Of a stretch of DNA of 64,000 bases, positions 62,036 through 64,000 are shown one piece after another. Under the pieces are notes generated by a model. The model was given only the letters and a program-made list of their open reading frames with translations, did not search any database and was not told where the DNA came from. Both the position numbers and the translations under genes were made by a program. The DNA is from Clostridium pascui (GTDB taxonomy: Bacteria; Bacillota; Clostridia; Clostridiales; Clostridiaceae), in contig NZ_JAFBDB010000009.1 in the NCBI RefSeq assembly GCF_016908015.1, forward strand, positions 1 through 64,000. The letters run 5' to 3'. Each line of letters begins with the position of its first letter. The stretch's first letter is position 1.

Positions 62036-63148
62036 GTGAAAATGAAAAAGTGTATCAGCCTAATTTTAAGCTTATTAGTTATCGTATCTTTATGTGGCTG
62101 TGGGCTTATGTCTTCTAAGAATAAGCAAAGTGAAGAGCCAGCCAAGGAATTTGATATAAAAGCAGCAGAAAGCATTGCGGAAAATTACATAAAGTACTTA
62201 ATGCAAGAGGATTATGAAAAGGCCAACAAGTTTTATTCAAAAAAGTTATCCAAGACAACTAAAAGTACAGAAAAACAACCATTGAAAATAAAAGGATATA
62301 GTATTGATGAAGTTAATGAGGTGGGGAATTCAGGTCTTTTTAAAGTTAAAGTCATCAGATCTAATGAAACTGAACCATATGCATCCTTAGATGAATATTC
62401 TATCAAAGTAATACAAGAAGAGAAGGAATATAAAATAGAAGATATACAAAGTACTTCAGAAAAGGAAGCGAGAGCAGATAAAAGTCAAATAAGATTAAAA
62501 AGTAAAAGTAATGTGGAGTCAAATTTAATTATAGACACAGCAGGGCTACCCAATTACGCATTCTCAAAGGATGACAAAGCAAAAACTCACAAGATACTAG
62601 TGCCTAAAGATAATTATGGATCTATGTCATTTAGCTTTCATGGATATGATATAGCAGTAACCACATACAATGATAGATATTCTTTTGCTGGACTTATAAG
62701 AGTAGATGAAAGTATGCCAACACAGGGAGGACAAAGCGAAGGAGGACAGGGAGATCAGGGAGGCCAGGGCCAAGGCCAGGGAGGTGCAGCTGGAAGCGGC
62801 TTAAGAGAAAAGCCTATAGGGAAGGAAATTACGGCTCTTGATATACTGGAAAATGCTAAAATAAATTTTTTAACTTTTTCATCAGACGAGAAATATATAC
62901 TTATGCAATATACCAAAAATGGTGGAGGAAAATGCATAAGAATATATGCAAGTGAAGGTGGAGATTTAATACCTTATGAATTTGAGCAAAACTATCCCAT
63001 AGATAAAGTTGATATAGTATATTCCTGTTTTAGTGAGGAAGTATTAAATTATGAGGTTATTCCACGTACAAATTCAGATAAAGCTATAGGAAAATATATA
63101 GGAAGATGGCAATTGGATTTAAAAGAATTTAAGCCTTCAAAGATGTAG
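62036..63148 (+). CDS. Lipoprotein with a Gly/Gln-rich linker, function unknown
   Basis: A 370-residue lipoprotein. The signal peptide ends in LCGCG, giving a lipidated cysteine near residue 20. A region with an NTF2-like or DUF4878-like look (AAESIAENYIKYLMQEDYEK) comes first. A low-complexity Gly/Gln linker lies at about 229-256, and then a second globular part. GTG 62036 follows GGAGGA. I do not recognise a family for the C-terminal part. The gene is followed by a hairpin. Confidence 0.72.
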   Translation: MKMKKCISLILSLLVIVSLCGCGLMSSKNKQSEEPAKEFDIKAAESIAENYIKYLMQEDYEKANKFYSKKLSKTTKSTEKQPLKIKGYSIDEVNEVGNSGLFKVKVIRSNETEPYASLDEYSIKVIQEEKEYKIEDIQSTSEKEARADKSQIRLKSKSNVESNLIIDTAGLPNYAFSKDDKAKTHKILVPKDNYGSMSFSFHGYDIAVTTYNDRYSFAGLIRVDESMPTQGGQSEGGQGDQGGQGQGQGGAAGSGLREKPIGKEITALDILENAKINFLTFSSDEKYILMQYTKNGGGKCIRIYASEGGDLIPYEFEQNYPIDKVDIVYSCFSEEVLNYEVIPRTNSDKAIGKYIGRWQLDLKEFKPSKM

Positions 63149-63164
63149 AGTTAATTGAAAGGAA

Positions 63165-63196
63165 GGTACTCATAAATTATAATATTTATGAGTACC
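63165..63196 (+). terminator. Terminator of the lipoprotein gene
   Basis: GGTACTCATAAA (63165-63176) pairs perfectly with TTTATGAGTACC (63185-63196) and is followed by TTATTACTT. Confidence 0.82.
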
Positions 63197-63225
63197 TTAT
63201 TACTTAAAAAATAAGAGGTGTATAT

Positions 63226-64000
63226 ATGATAAGTTTTGGAGACAAAAGATACAATAGTTTAAATTATTTTCTTAGAAATAAGTTTGGAGGTAAAATATTC
63301 AAGATATCCTTAGATGCAGGGTTTTCATGTCCTAACAGGGATGGAACCATCAGCAGTGGAGGATGTGTATTTTGTAGTGCCAGAGGTTCTGGAGATTTTG
63401 CAGGGGATAGAAAGTTTTCTATATCCAATCAATTTGAAGATAGAAAAAAAATGATGAAAAATAAATGGAAGGAAGGAAAATATATAGCATATTTCCAGGC
63501 ATATACTAACACATATGCTCCAATAGAGGAGTTAAGGGAAAAATATAATCAAGCATTAGAAGAAGATGGAGTAATAGGACTTGCTATAGCTACTAGACCT
63601 GATTGTCTAAATCAAGAAGTTTTAGATTTGTTAAGTGAAATCAATAAAAGGACTTACTTATGGATAGAACTAGGATTACAAACAATTCACGAAAAAACAG
63701 CAAAAGTAATTAATAGGGGATATTCCTTAGAAGTATTTGAAAAAGCTTTAAATGAACTTAGAAAGAGAAATATAGACGTAGTAACACATGTAATATTTGG
63801 ACTTCCAGAGGAGAAAAAAGAAGATATGCTTGAAACTGTGAAATATCTATCACATCAAGATATTCAAGGAATAAAGTTTCATTTACTTCATTTAATGAAA
63901 GATACTCCTATGGTAAAGTTATATGAAGAAGGAAGATTAAAATTTTTAGAGCAAGAAGAGTATATAGATATAATATGTGAAGCAATTACAATGCTTCCAG
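63226..64000 (+). CDS. Radical SAM protein, TIGR01212/YtqA family (3' end outside the window)
   Basis: The first 258 residues are present. The start ATG 63226 (MISFGDKRYNSLNYFLRNKF) follows AAGAGGTG. The radical SAM motif is atypical, as in this family: SLDAGFSCPNRDG with a following GGCVFCSARGSGDF, so the cluster cysteines are spaced wider than CxxxCxxC. FQAYTNTYAP and ATRPDCLNQEVLDLL are typical of the family. The function is not established. The reading frame runs open to base 64000. Confidence 0.88.
   Translation, partial: MISFGDKRYNSLNYFLRNKFGGKIFKISLDAGFSCPNRDGTISSGGCVFCSARGSGDFAGDRKFSISNQFEDRKKMMKNKWKEGKYIAYFQAYTNTYAPIEELREKYNQALEEDGVIGLAIATRPDCLNQEVLDLLSEINKRTYLWIELGLQTIHEKTAKVINRGYSLEVFEKALNELRKRNIDVVTHVIFGLPEEKKEDMLETVKYLSHQDIQGIKFHLLHLMKDTPMVKLYEEGRLKFLEQEEYIDIICEAITMLP

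Noticed and set aside
1-64000. CRISPR arrays, rRNA genes, plasmid or phage origins
   Set aside because: I looked for regularly spaced repeats, rRNA sequence and iteron-like arrays, and saw none.

Overview
The window is a stretch of low-G+C clostridial chromosome (Clostridium sensu lato, a spore former). Evidence: very AT-rich DNA, strong AGGAGG-type ribosome binding sites, a FabK/FabT-type fatty-acid operon, T-box and SAM riboswitches, and germination and cortex-lysis proteins (fused Csp protease, SleC, SpoIID-like and GerMN proteins). There are no phage genes and no complete insertion sequence.

Layout. 1-577: six tRNA genes (Glu-Val-Asp-Thr-Glu-Val) closed by a shared hairpin. 576-2530 (-): helicase-loader ATPase and DnaD-type protein. 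2752-5098 (+): secreted M23 peptidase and an amino-acid ABC binding protein plus permease without an ATPase gene. 5115-15937 (+): one FabT-controlled fatty-acid operon, FabK-like, fabT, fabH, acpP, fabK, fabD, fabG, fabF, accB, fabZ, accC and a fused accD-accA gene. 15984-21291 (-): subtilase, YdcZ-type transporter, dimeric dUTPase, AEC transporter, asnS behind a T-box. 21291-26175: surE, AGCS alanine symporter, two half-size permeases, an NPP-type phosphodiesterase. 26325-29927 (+): fused Csp-type germination protease with two subtilisin domains. 29954-33622 (-): PHP phosphatase, arginine deiminase, and an M20 amidohydrolase behind a SAM riboswitch. 33810-36681 (+): a second SAM riboswitch and metN-metI-metQ. 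36760-41564: ung, a second DnaD-type protein, a DUF89 protein, an ABC-F ATPase.

41586-47520 is the accessory part: an IS3-type transposase relic followed by a compact six-gene cluster with visibly higher G+C. It encodes a Gfo/Idh oxidoreductase, a FemAB/GNAT-like acyltransferase, a WbqC-like protein, a CgeB-like glycosyltransferase, an LpxC homologue whose catalytic residues are all retained, and an ATP-grasp enzyme. I read it as a transferred glycan or amino-sugar modification pathway built around an LpxC-type deacetylase. It is the best candidate here for an undescribed system.

47530-64000: rlmH, SEC-C protein, GerMN lipoprotein, YycJ-type hydrolase, murA, a DUF1540 peptide, a 2H phosphoesterase, a long glutamine synthetase, DUF3783 protein, an XRE-S24-like regulator, sleC, a SpoIID-domain protein, a PAP2 phosphatase, a PflX-like radical SAM protein, a YkvI-like membrane protein, a lipoprotein, and a radical SAM protein cut by the window end. 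CspBA-like protease and SleC form a known functional pair: the protease activates pro-SleC, which degrades spore cortex during germination.
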